NCBI GenBank assembly: GCA_023128415.1 | Contig: JAGMEA010000005.1 | Location: 1 to 43,593, forward strand | DNA: 43,593 nt | Reading direction: 5' to 3' | Source: Candidatus Babeliales bacterium | GTDB lineage: Bacteria; Babelota; Babeliae; Babelales; UBA12411 | Notes under the pieces: generated by a model | What the model was told of the DNA's origin: nothing | The model's database searches: none | Seen by the model: only the letters and a program-made list of their open reading frames with translations | Part shown: piece by piece, positions 24,859 to 33,469 of the stretch | Layout: each line of letters begins with the position of its first letter | Position numbering within the stretch: position 1 is the first letter of the stretch | Position numbers and translations under genes: made by a program

Positions 24859-25755
24859 GTGTTAAATTTTTCTAAGATAAAAATTTTAAGAGATTTAATT
24901 AAAAATAATCAAAATATAAGTTTGTATCTTAGTGATAAAGAATGCGATATTGAAGATGTAATCGAATATTCATACGATTTACAAACAGGTAATTATATTA
25001 ATTTAATGGGCAATGAAGAGTTTTATAACAGGAAGAAAAAACATGGAGCAGAAATTGCCAAGATTATAGAATCCTTAGGGGGAACAGACATATTAGAGGT
25101 TGGTATAGGTGAGGCTATTACGTTATCTGAAGTTGCGTCCAATCTTCAAGCTAGGCGTTTTTATGGGTTTGATATATCATTTAGCCGCTTACTATGTGCT
25201 AAAAAATATTTAGAAAAAAGAGGGATTACGACAGAGCTTTTTGGTGCAGACTTAAATAACATTCCGTTAGCGGATAATTCTCTTGATGTAGTTTATACTC
25301 ACCATTCTATTGAGCCAAACTTTGGCAATGAAAAACAAATATTAGATGAATTGTTAAGAATAACTAAAAGATATTTGATATTAATAGAGCCTATTTATGA
25401 GCTTGCTACAGGTGAAGTTAAAAAACATATGGAAAAACATAGATATTGTCGGGGATTGTTGGACTATTTGAAGCAAGCTAACGTTAGAATTTTAGATTGT
25501 AGACCCTTTCATGAAGACCAATTGAATAAGTTGAATCCCTCAACCTTAATAATTGTAGAAAAAAATAACATTTCTGGTCATAGTGTTAAGTCCTTAGTTC
25601 CGTATTTTGTTTCTCCTATAAGTAAAAGGAGATTATTTGTTCAAAAAGGGAGTTTGTTTTGTCCTGATGATGGTTATCTGTATCCCATAATCAATGGAAT
25701 TCCATATTTGTTAAAAAGCAAAGCGATCTTAGCTTCTAAGTTTTTAGATTATTAG
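24859..25755 (+). CDS. SAM-dependent methyltransferase with C-terminal Trm112-like domain
   Basis: A 298-residue protein. The methyltransferase domain (about 60-210) has the SAM loop ILEVGIGEA (78-86), a second motif with FYGFDIS, and LDVVYTHHSIE. The C-terminal 45 residues (FVSPISKRRL...SLFCPDDGYLYPIINGIPYLL) follow the pattern of Trm112/UPF0434 zinc-ribbon-like domains, though only one cysteine remains, so zinc binding is doubtful. It starts at GTG with AAGGA (24846-24850) eight bases before it. It follows paralogue B by 28 bases. The target is likely a sugar or glycan; small-molecule or lipid targets cannot be excluded. Confidence 0.75.
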   Translation: MLNFSKIKILRDLIKNNQNISLYLSDKECDIEDVIEYSYDLQTGNYINLMGNEEFYNRKKKHGAEIAKIIESLGGTDILEVGIGEAITLSEVASNLQARRFYGFDISFSRLLCAKKYLEKRGITTELFGADLNNIPLADNSLDVVYTHHSIEPNFGNEKQILDELLRITKRYLILIEPIYELATGEVKKHMEKHRYCRGLLDYLKQANVRILDCRPFHEDQLNKLNPSTLIIVEKNNISGHSVKSLVPYFVSPISKRRLFVQKGSLFCPDDGYLYPIINGIPYLLKSKAILASKFLDY

Positions 25756-25762
25756 AGATTTG

Positions 25763-26806
25763 ATGAAAAAAATACTTCTAGTAGGGGAATTTTGTAATAC
25801 AAAGGACGTATATTTTTACTCAAATTCTTTTGTAAATATTTTGAAAAAATTAGGTTATGAAACAAAAACTTTTAATATTAAACCGTGCTACTTTGGCAGC
25901 AAGCAAATTGGACGATTAAGAGTTTTTGAGGATTTATTTGTTAATATTTCTTTGAAAAATACTGTAAAAGGACTGAATCCGGATTTAATATTTTTTATAA
26001 AAGCAAATAATATCTATGCAAAAACCCTAAAATGGATAAAATATTATAAAAAAAGTTATTTGATTAATTTTTATCCAGATAATCCGTTTGTTTTTTGGAA
26101 CGGAAACTCTAATTCCAATGTGCTAAAATCACTGCCATTGTACGATTGTTTTTTAATTTGGTCTCGAAAGTTAATGCAGATATTAGATTCTTCAGGATGT
26201 AAGAGATCTATATACTTTCCTTTTGCCTATGACAAAAATTTGTTTCCAGTTAACTTGCCGATTGTAGAAGAGGAACAAGAGGACTATGAATCAGATGTTT
26301 GTTTTATAGGAACTTGGGAGTCTGATCGAGAAAAATGGCTAACTGAGTTATGTGAGTTGATGCCAGATTTGGATTTGGTTATTTGGGGCAATTTGTGGGA
26401 AGAAAATTTAACGAAAAACTCTATTTTAAGAGGACGTTTAAGAGGAAGGGCCATTTATTTTAATAAGATGATAAAGGCGTTTCGTTCTTCTAAAATTGTT
26501 TTAAACTTTGTGAGAAAACAAAATATAGATGCGCATAACATGCGAACGCTTGAAGTTCCTGCAAGTGGTGCTTTTTTATTAACACAAAGAACAAAAGAGC
26601 AGTCAGAAGAATTATTTAAGGAAGGTGAATCCGTAGAGTGTTTTTCAACACTAGGGGAACTGGTAAATAAAATCAATTTTTATTTAGAAAATGATGTTGT
26701 TAGAAAAACAATTATTGAAAACTCAAAAAAAGAAGTAGAAAAATATCAACTAGAGCCTTGGCTTAAAGGACTTATGGACGAAATATTTCATGAAAGAAAT
26801 AATTAA
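25763..26806 (+). CDS. Glycosyltransferase, CgeB/Glyco_trans_1_2-like
   Basis: A 347-residue GT-B protein. The opening MKKILLVGEF is the N-terminal Rossmann strand. The segment INFYPDNPFVFW (about 110-121) and the late block NMRTLEVPASGAFLL followed by EQSEELFKEGESVECF match the CgeB-type glycosyltransferase C-domain, where the glutamate near EVPASG is expected to contact the donor. TTG at 25760 is in frame; the ATG directly after it gives the natural start. It overlaps the following GT4 gene by 17 bases, so the two are translated together. Substrates are unknown. Confidence 0.8.
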   Translation: MKKILLVGEFCNTKDVYFYSNSFVNILKKLGYETKTFNIKPCYFGSKQIGRLRVFEDLFVNISLKNTVKGLNPDLIFFIKANNIYAKTLKWIKYYKKSYLINFYPDNPFVFWNGNSNSNVLKSLPLYDCFLIWSRKLMQILDSSGCKRSIYFPFAYDKNLFPVNLPIVEEEQEDYESDVCFIGTWESDREKWLTELCELMPDLDLVIWGNLWEENLTKNSILRGRLRGRAIYFNKMIKAFRSSKIVLNFVRKQNIDAHNMRTLEVPASGAFLLTQRTKEQSEELFKEGESVECFSTLGELVNKINFYLENDVVRKTIIENSKKEVEKYQLEPWLKGLMDEIFHERNN

Positions 26807-28067
26807 AAAACCCAAAATTGCAATACTTACTCTTCATCCCTATAACTATGGAGGTATCTTATCTTCTTTAAAGGTTGTATATGATTTTTGTTCAAAATAT
26901 TTTGAACCTACAGTCTTTTTTTTGAGCTTTGATAAAGAGATTTCTGCTTATTTAAAAGGTTTTAAATTTACTTCAAAAAGTAGATTTAAAGATTATTTTG
27001 GAATGAACTGCGTAGAAATTGGTGCTAGATTTTCATTCTGGGAACCTGGGCATTATAGTTTTACTGCCAAAGATTGGAAGAAATGCTTGTCAGAGTTTGA
27101 TTATTTTTTTGTTACATCCGGTACAGCTATCCCAGCACACCCTCTAGTTTTCTTAAATAAAAAATTTGTAATGTGGGTTGCAACTACTTATGAAGAAGAT
27201 AAGAAAAATAGAATTCAAGAACTATCTTATTTAAGGTTTTTATTAGATCGATTGGGAGCTGTTTTTGTTCGTAAAATAGAAAAAATAATTTTAAGGAGGG
27301 CTAATTTAACTTGGGCTCTAAGTAGCTATGCAAAAAAAAGTTTTCAAGAAGAGTTAGGGGTTGTTGCGCCATCGCTTTCTCAGTGTGGATATCCGATGGA
27401 AATGAAGGCTAATTTTGCCCTAACTAATCTAAAAAGCAGAGAAGAAAATATTATAGCGGTTGGTAGGTTTGATGATCCTAGAAAGAATTTAGGAATGCTA
27501 ATTAGAGTTTTTAATAAACTTTCTGAATCTAAGGATAATATTAACCTTTATATTGTTGGCCCCAAGCCAAGCGATGATAGAATAAAAAGATTTTTAGGCG
27601 GAAAAACCCCTAAAAATATTATTTTTACAGGATTAATTTCTAATGAAAAGTTAGATGATTTGTATAAGCGCTCATCATTGATGCTAATTACTTCATATCA
27701 GGAAGGCTTAGGGATTATTGGTTTAGAAGCAATGTCTTATGGGGTTCCAATTATAGCTACCGACTGTGGAGGGACTAGGGATTATATTGTTAATGGTAAA
27801 AGCGGCTGGTTAGTTCCAATAGATGACGATGAACAAATGTTCAATAAGGCATACAATCTTCTTCGAGATAATAAATTAGCTGAAGAGTTTTCTATTTTTT
27901 CTCATAATTTTATAAGAAATAATTTTTCCTATGAAAAAATTTATTCAACTTTTAGAGAGGGTTTATCCAAAGTTTACCCTGAGCTGAAGGATTATTTTGG
28001 TTTGTATAATTTAGAAGAAACAAATTTAAAATTTAATAAAGATTCTTATGAAGATTCTAATAATTAG
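26790..28067 (+). CDS. Glycosyltransferase family 4
   Basis: A 425-residue GT-B glycosyltransferase. The N-terminal domain begins KIAILTLHPYNYGGILSSL with the glycine-rich acceptor loop. The C-terminal domain starts near residue 220 (IIAVGRFDDPRKN, the phosphate-binding RxxxxK-like region) and has EX7E at E305 and E313 (YQEGLGIIGLEAM). The last 30 residues are acidic and asparagine-rich and overlap the next gene. It overlaps both neighbours by 17-20 bases. It most likely adds a hexose-type sugar with retention of configuration, as is usual for GT4. Confidence 0.88.
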   Translation: MKEIIKKPKIAILTLHPYNYGGILSSLKVVYDFCSKYFEPTVFFLSFDKEISAYLKGFKFTSKSRFKDYFGMNCVEIGARFSFWEPGHYSFTAKDWKKCLSEFDYFFVTSGTAIPAHPLVFLNKKFVMWVATTYEEDKKNRIQELSYLRFLLDRLGAVFVRKIEKIILRRANLTWALSSYAKKSFQEELGVVAPSLSQCGYPMEMKANFALTNLKSREENIIAVGRFDDPRKNLGMLIRVFNKLSESKDNINLYIVGPKPSDDRIKRFLGGKTPKNIIFTGLISNEKLDDLYKRSSLMLITSYQEGLGIIGLEAMSYGVPIIATDCGGTRDYIVNGKSGWLVPIDDDEQMFNKAYNLLRDNKLAEEFSIFSHNFIRNNFSYEKIYSTFREGLSKVYPELKDYFGLYNLEETNLKFNKDSYEDSNN

Positions 28068-29190
28068 TCATACATATTGTGCTGCTATTAATCGAGTAAA
28101 GTGGGTAAAATTAGCAGAGTTATATCCAGAATGTAGTATAAAAGTTGTTTTTCCCGATGTTTGGCCAGATGTATTATTTACACATGATTCTAAAACAATA
28201 GAGAACAGTGGCTTTTCTAATTGTTCTTTCCTGCCACTGAAGTCGTTCAGAGCTGGCAATGAAGTTTTATACAGATATTCTTTTAAGTCTTTTGTAAAAA
28301 TAATGAGAAGTTTTAGGCCCGATTTGATTCATGTTGAGCAGGGTGATAACGCGCTAAGTTATTTTCAAAGTATTATTTTATCTAAAATATTTTGTCCCAA
28401 GGCACATTTGGCATTTTTTACATGGATTAACTGGAAAGAAAAACGTTCTCTAAAATATAGATTGTTGTGGTCTTGGATTGAGAAATTTAATTTAAAGTTT
28501 TCGCATGGTGCTTTTGTTGGCAACCACGATGCTAAAGAGATTTTGAAGGACAAAAGCTTTTTGAAGCCTATTAAGGTTTTACCTCAGTTGGGCGTGGATT
28601 TAGAGTTTTTCAAACCATCAGAAAAGAAAAATAAGGAAATTGTCATTTCATTTATTGGTAGATTTGTTACGGAAAAGGGTATTTATTTATTGGCTGATGC
28701 TTTTTCGAAGTTAGTTAAGGATTTTTCTAATATTAGATTATTGTATGTAGGCGGTGGAGCTGAAGAGTCGTCTCTTAGAGGCTATATTAAAAAAATGGCA
28801 TTATCAGATAAAGTGGATTTTGTAATATCAGCTACTCATGAAAAGGTTCGCGATGTTTTGCAATCAGCAGATATGTTGGTTTTGCCTTCTTATGATACCA
28901 ATGAGTGGAAGGAACAATTTGGTCATGTCTTGATTGAAGCAATGGCGACAAAAGTTGTTGTTATCGGGTCAGATGCTGGAGAAATACCAAATGTTATTGC
29001 TGATGCAGGTTTAGTTTTTACGCAAAAAAGCACGGAAGATTTATATAAAGCTTTACAGCTTCTTTTAAAAGATACTTTTTTAAAGAAGTCGTTAATAGAT
29101 TTAGCTTATAAGAGAGTGCAAAAGATGTTTTCACATGAAGCAATTGCTAGAGAAACTTATAGTTTCTGGAGAGAGATAAAAGGAATTTGA
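28048..29190 (+). CDS. Glycosyltransferase family 4
   Basis: A 380-residue GT4 enzyme. The N-domain opens MKILIISHTY. The C-domain begins near 198 with IVISFIGRFVTEKGIYLL, the classic GR...KG donor-phosphate loop, and carries EX7E at E289 and E297 (KEQFGHVLIEAMA), followed by the SDAGEIPNVI loop. It starts inside the preceding GT4 gene (20-base overlap), and its stop overlaps the next start as TGATG. It is complete and normal in length. Sugar and linkage are not predictable. Confidence 0.88.
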   Translation: MKILIISHTYCAAINRVKWVKLAELYPECSIKVVFPDVWPDVLFTHDSKTIENSGFSNCSFLPLKSFRAGNEVLYRYSFKSFVKIMRSFRPDLIHVEQGDNALSYFQSIILSKIFCPKAHLAFFTWINWKEKRSLKYRLLWSWIEKFNLKFSHGAFVGNHDAKEILKDKSFLKPIKVLPQLGVDLEFFKPSEKKNKEIVISFIGRFVTEKGIYLLADAFSKLVKDFSNIRLLYVGGGAEESSLRGYIKKMALSDKVDFVISATHEKVRDVLQSADMLVLPSYDTNEWKEQFGHVLIEAMATKVVVIGSDAGEIPNVIADAGLVFTQKSTEDLYKALQLLLKDTFLKKSLIDLAYKRVQKMFSHEAIARETYSFWREIKGI

Positions 29191-30065
29191 TGTATTTTAA
29201 GAATCGTTTGATTTTAAAAATAGCTTCTATTACAAGAAAAAGAAAATTGTATAAATTGGATTGGATTTTAAGGAAAATTTATAATCCAGAAAAGCGTAAA
29301 TCGAATTATATCGATGCTGCAGTGTTATTGAATAATCGTCTTTTGATGCGTCTTAATACGTCTTCATATTTAGAATGGTATATTTTTTTTTATGGTATCT
29401 ATGAACCAATGATTTCCAGATTAATAAATTTTGTTCTAAAACCTGGTGGAGTTGCAATAGATGTTGGGGCTAATATTGGCGCACATTCTTTAGTAATGGG
29501 ACAGCAGGTTGGCCGATCTGGAAAAGTTTATTGTTTTGAACCTCATCCACAGATTATAGAACGGTTAATAGAAAACATCAGTTTAAATGGTATGGATTAT
29601 ATAATTCCAATTAAATTAGGATTAGCAAATAATTCTGGTGTTGCAACTTTATTTGGTTTTGATGGTAAAGATAGCAATCAAGGAACCTCGACTTTGGTTA
29701 AAACAGAAACTACACCTATTGACGGTCCAAAATTTGAGGTTAAAACAATAACTCTAGATGAGTTTTCTAAAAAAGAGAGATTAGAGCGGTTAGATCTTTT
29801 AAAAATTGATGTTGAGGGTGGAGAGATTGGTGTTTTATTGGGGGGTCTTGAAACTATTCAAAAATTGAAACCATTTATTATTTTTGAATATAACAGTTCT
29901 AGAGATCCAGACAAAAAAGTATTTTCTCATATATCTAATTTATTTAAGGATTTTAAATATAGGTTATATATAATTAACCATAATTTATTAATAGATTTAG
30001 ACAAGGTTGATCAATTTTCAAAAGAATTTAATCTTTTGGCAGTTCCGTTGAGGCATTTAAATTAA
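29190..30065 (+). CDS. FkbM-family methyltransferase
   Basis: A 291-residue SAM-dependent O-methyltransferase of the FkbM family. Motif I is DVGANIGAHS (91-100), the acidic second-strand motif is CFEPHPQ (115-121), and the C-terminal KIDVEGGE (205-212) is the family hallmark. The N-terminal 70 residues are basic and may contact the acceptor. ATG at 29190 is chosen over the TTG three bases earlier because AGGA (29181-29184) then has a five-base spacing; the stop of the previous gene overlaps it by one base. FkbM proteins methylate hydroxyl groups of sugars in many glycan loci, which suits the neighbourhood. Confidence 0.88.
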   Translation: MYFKNRLILKIASITRKRKLYKLDWILRKIYNPEKRKSNYIDAAVLLNNRLLMRLNTSSYLEWYIFFYGIYEPMISRLINFVLKPGGVAIDVGANIGAHSLVMGQQVGRSGKVYCFEPHPQIIERLIENISLNGMDYIIPIKLGLANNSGVATLFGFDGKDSNQGTSTLVKTETTPIDGPKFEVKTITLDEFSKKERLERLDLLKIDVEGGEIGVLLGGLETIQKLKPFIIFEYNSSRDPDKKVFSHISNLFKDFKYRLYIINHNLLIDLDKVDQFSKEFNLLAVPLRHLN

Positions 30066-30106
30066 TGTGATAGCCTTGAAAATAAAGAAATTAAAAAGGG
30101 AGCCTT

Positions 30107-31492
30107 ATGAAAAGGATTGCAATTGTAGGTGCAGGATATGTTGGTTTAGTTACCGCAGCATGTTTTGCAAAAAAGGGCAATAAAGTAGTAGTTGTTGAAA
30201 ACAACAAGGCTAAGCTAAAACTTTTATCTTTAGGGAAACCACATTTTTATGAACCTGGATTGCCAGAACTAGTTGAAGAGGGTGTTAATTCTGGTTTGCT
30301 TACCTTTGTAGATAATATTGATAAGGCTTTATCTGAAAATCCTGAAATTATTTTTTCTTGTGTTGGGACTCCCTCTTTGGCCGATGGTTCTGTAGACCTT
30401 TCTTATGTTAGAAGTGTTGCTAAAGAAGTTGGTAAATGTCTTAATAACTACATTTTATTTGTAAACAAATCAACTGTTCCTGTTGGCACAACAAAGGAAG
30501 TTCGTCAACTAATTGAGAAAGAATTAAAAGTTAGAAATACAAAAATTACTTTTGATGTGGCATCTAATCCTGAATTTTTAAAAGAAGGTGATGCTATTAA
30601 TGATAGTTTATATCCGGATCGTATAGTTGTTGGGGTTTCTTCTAAAAAATCAGAGGATTTTTTATATAATCTTTATAAACCATTTCTAACAATAGATGAT
30701 CAATTTATTGTAATGAATTGCGAATCTGCCGAGCTTACAAAATATGCTTCTAATGCTATGTTAGCAACCCGAATTAGTCTTATGAATGAATTAGCCCAAT
30801 TATCTGAAGAAGTTGGTGCAGATATTATGCAAATAAAAAAAGGTATGGGCTATGATAATAGAATAGGCTCAAAGTTTCTTAATGCTGGCATTGGATACGG
30901 GGGGAGCTGTTTTCCCAAAGATGTTAAGGCTTTGATTAGTATAGGAAGAGCTAATTCATTAGATATGAACATAGTTCAGTCTGTAGATAGAGTGAATGAT
31001 TTTCAGCGCAAATGGTTCATAGATAAAATAAAAAAATATTTTAATGAAAAATTAAATTCTAAGAAAGTTGCTATTTTAGGCTTATCTTATAAACCTGAAA
31101 CTGATGACATTAGGTACGCTCCTTCTATAGATGTAATTTCTCAAATGTTAGATTGCGGGGTTTCTATTATTGCTTACGATCCAGCAGCTTCGGAGAATGT
31201 TAAAAAAGTATTTGGGGATAGAATTGAATTTGCTGTATCTGCAAATGAAGCACTAAAAAATTCTGACTTTGCTATTGTTTTAACAGAATGGAAAGAGTTT
31301 AAGAAGCTTGGTATAGAAACTTGGTTGTTACTAAAAGAAAGAATAGTTTTCGATGCACGTAATTGTTTAGATAGTTTACTTTTAACAACCAATGGGATTG
31401 AATATTTTTGCATTGGAAGGAACTCAAAATCAGAATATCAGCCTCAAAATTTAACAGCTTCAACTAAGAAAAACAGAAGAATATTTTTATAA
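30107..31492 (+). CDS. ugd: UDP-glucose/GDP-mannose 6-dehydrogenase family (UDP-glucose 6-dehydrogenase likely)
   Basis: A 461-residue dehydrogenase that oxidises C6 of a nucleotide hexose twice, using two NAD, to the uronic acid. It has the N-terminal NAD loop GAGYVGL (8-14), STVPVGTT (122-129), NPEFLKEGDAI (154-164), the catalytic cysteine C268 in GGSCFPKD, and the C-terminal dinucleotide domain ILGLSYKPETDD. The pattern is that of UDP-glucose 6-dehydrogenase; a UDP-HexNAc 6-dehydrogenase (WbpA/WecC) is less likely but possible. Ribosome site GGGAG (about 30098-30102). It is followed ten bases later by an AsnB-family amidotransferase, which could convert the uronate to its amide. Confidence 0.88.
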   Translation: MKRIAIVGAGYVGLVTAACFAKKGNKVVVVENNKAKLKLLSLGKPHFYEPGLPELVEEGVNSGLLTFVDNIDKALSENPEIIFSCVGTPSLADGSVDLSYVRSVAKEVGKCLNNYILFVNKSTVPVGTTKEVRQLIEKELKVRNTKITFDVASNPEFLKEGDAINDSLYPDRIVVGVSSKKSEDFLYNLYKPFLTIDDQFIVMNCESAELTKYASNAMLATRISLMNELAQLSEEVGADIMQIKKGMGYDNRIGSKFLNAGIGYGGSCFPKDVKALISIGRANSLDMNIVQSVDRVNDFQRKWFIDKIKKYFNEKLNSKKVAILGLSYKPETDDIRYAPSIDVISQMLDCGVSIIAYDPAASENVKKVFGDRIEFAVSANEALKNSDFAIVLTEWKEFKKLGIETWLLLKERIVFDARNCLDSLLLTTNGIEYFCIGRNSKSEYQPQNLTASTKKNRRIFL

Positions 31493-31501
31493 AGGCAGCT
31501 A

Positions 31502-33469
31502 ATGTGCGGTATCTCTGGAATAATTTCTGACGAATCTGTTGATAATAAGAAAGTCTTGAGATCCGAGGTTATAAAAATGACCGATGCATTGAAGCATCGG
31601 GGGAATAATGAACCAAAATTTTTTGAAGACTCTCGATGCTTTTTTGGACATCAGCGTTTATCAATAATTGATCTAAGTCCAGCTGCAGCTCAGCCGATGC
31701 CCAGCCTTTGTGGGCGATATGTAATTGTTTTTAATGGAGAGATTTATAATTATATAGAGCTTGCTTCGGAATTACGACAGCATGGAGCTAACGTTTCAGG
31801 GAACAATGACACAGAAGTCCTTCTTTATAGTTATATAGTTTGGGGAAAAGACTGCTTAGATAAATTAAGGGGAATGTTTTCTTTTGCGATTTGGGATTTA
31901 AAGAAACAAAAACTATTTGCGGCAAGAGACCATTTAGGAATTAAACCGTTTTATTGGTTTAATGGTAATATTGAAGGAAAACAGTGTTTCGCTTTTGCTT
32001 CAGAAATAAAATCCTTTCTTAAAACTTCTTTCATTTCTAGAATTGTTAATAAACAGGCCCTTAAAAATTATTTGTTGTTTTATAGTATTAATCCACCAAA
32101 TACTATTATCAAAGATATTTATTCGTTAATGCCTGGTCATTATCTAGAATATGAAAATGGTAATATCAAAACATCTTCTTATTGGAGTGTTTTTAACTTA
32201 AAAACTGATCAGAGATGGCAAGGTGTTGAAGAAATCCAAGCTAGGGTTAGAGAAACTTTATATGAGTCCGTAAAACTTAGAATGAGGGCTGACGTTTCAG
32301 TAGGAGCATTTTTAAGCGGAGGATTGGATTCGGCAACTATCGTTGGTCTTATGTCCTCTTTGTCTGATAAGCCAGTTGAAACTTTTAGCGTTGGTTTTGG
32401 AAAAGAGGGTGATTATATAAATGAGCTTAATTACGCAAAGCTTGCAGCGCAAAAGTTTGCTAGCAATCATCACGAACTTGTAATTGAAGGTAATGATTTT
32501 AAATCCAATTTCAAAAAATTTATTTCACATATAGATCAACCAAGTGGGGATGGTATTAATTCTTTTTTAGTATCACAGGCTGCAGCCAATAAGGTTACAG
32601 TTGCTTTATCTGGATTAGGCGGAGATGAGTTGTTTTTAGGGTATAGATATTTTCAAGATCTTGCTCGGATGTACCGAATTAAAAGTAAAAAAGTTCTAAA
32701 TAAATTGGTTTTTGTTTTAGCTGAGATTTATAAACGAAGCGATAATTTTAAGGCTTTTGCTTGGAAAAATAAATTAAACTTTTTAAAACATTGGCCTGCT
32801 GATGGCTGTAATTTTTATTTTAAAAATAGAATTCTTTTTTCTAATAATGATTTAGAAGAACTTACAAATATGTCTCTTCCAGAATTTGATTTTGTTTCAA
32901 ACTATAAGCATGCCTTTGAAAATGAAGAAGATATTTTGAATGCTTTTTCTAAATTAGAATTAGCATGGTATACAACGGGGACTTTGTTGCGAGATGCCGA
33001 TGTAACTTCTATGGCCCATACGCTAGAGGTTAGGGTTCCGTTTTTAGATAAAAATCTTATTGAGCTTATGTTAAATGTTCCAAGTAGCTATAAGGTTAAT
33101 GCTGGTCAAAAAAGCAATAAGCCATTGTTAACAGGGGCTTTTGATGACTTGTTGCCTAAAGAGTTATTGTCTTTGCCTAAAAAGGGCTTTGAGATGCCCA
33201 TAGGATTTTGGCTAAAAGATAATTTTTCTACAAAATTAAACGATTTAATAAATGTTTCCTGGTTCAATAAAGAGTATATGATAAAATTAACGAATAAGTT
33301 TTATAAAGATCCTAGGAACTATTTAAAGATTTGGGCTTTATTAGTTCTAAAGGAATGGTTAGAAGAAAATAGAATCGAGATATCTGATGAAGAAGATTCT
33401 TTATATACATCATGGACAGGGCCTAGGGGGAGCGCCGCTGAGCCTTCTCTATTTGATCGAGGGGCTTGA
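31502..33469 (+). CDS. asnB: AsnB-family glutamine-hydrolysing amidotransferase
   Basis: A 655-residue class II amidotransferase. C2 (MCGISG) is the glutaminase nucleophile after Met removal. R-G-pattern residues HRGNNEP (32-38), FNGEIYNY (78-85) and the ATP pyrophosphatase loop SGGLDS (272-277) follow, as does LSGLGGDE. It is built like asparagine synthetase B, but family members in glycan loci also amidate sugar uronic acids, and the ugd gene just upstream would supply that acid. The HRGPD motif of AsnB reads HRGNN here. The C-terminus runs about 27 residues into the start of the next gene, adding a tail (SWTGPRGSAAEPS) with no counterpart in the usual family end. True asparagine synthesis cannot be excluded. 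Confidence 0.86.
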   Translation: MCGISGIISDESVDNKKVLRSEVIKMTDALKHRGNNEPKFFEDSRCFFGHQRLSIIDLSPAAAQPMPSLCGRYVIVFNGEIYNYIELASELRQHGANVSGNNDTEVLLYSYIVWGKDCLDKLRGMFSFAIWDLKKQKLFAARDHLGIKPFYWFNGNIEGKQCFAFASEIKSFLKTSFISRIVNKQALKNYLLFYSINPPNTIIKDIYSLMPGHYLEYENGNIKTSSYWSVFNLKTDQRWQGVEEIQARVRETLYESVKLRMRADVSVGAFLSGGLDSATIVGLMSSLSDKPVETFSVGFGKEGDYINELNYAKLAAQKFASNHHELVIEGNDFKSNFKKFISHIDQPSGDGINSFLVSQAAANKVTVALSGLGGDELFLGYRYFQDLARMYRIKSKKVLNKLVFVLAEIYKRSDNFKAFAWKNKLNFLKHWPADGCNFYFKNRILFSNNDLEELTNMSLPEFDFVSNYKHAFENEEDILNAFSKLELAWYTTGTLLRDADVTSMAHTLEVRVPFLDKNLIELMLNVPSSYKVNAGQKSNKPLLTGAFDDLLPKELLSLPKKGFEMPIGFWLKDNFSTKLNDLINVSWFNKEYMIKLTNKFYKDPRNYLKIWALLVLKEWLEENRIEISDEEDSLYTSWTGPRGSAAEPSLFDRGA

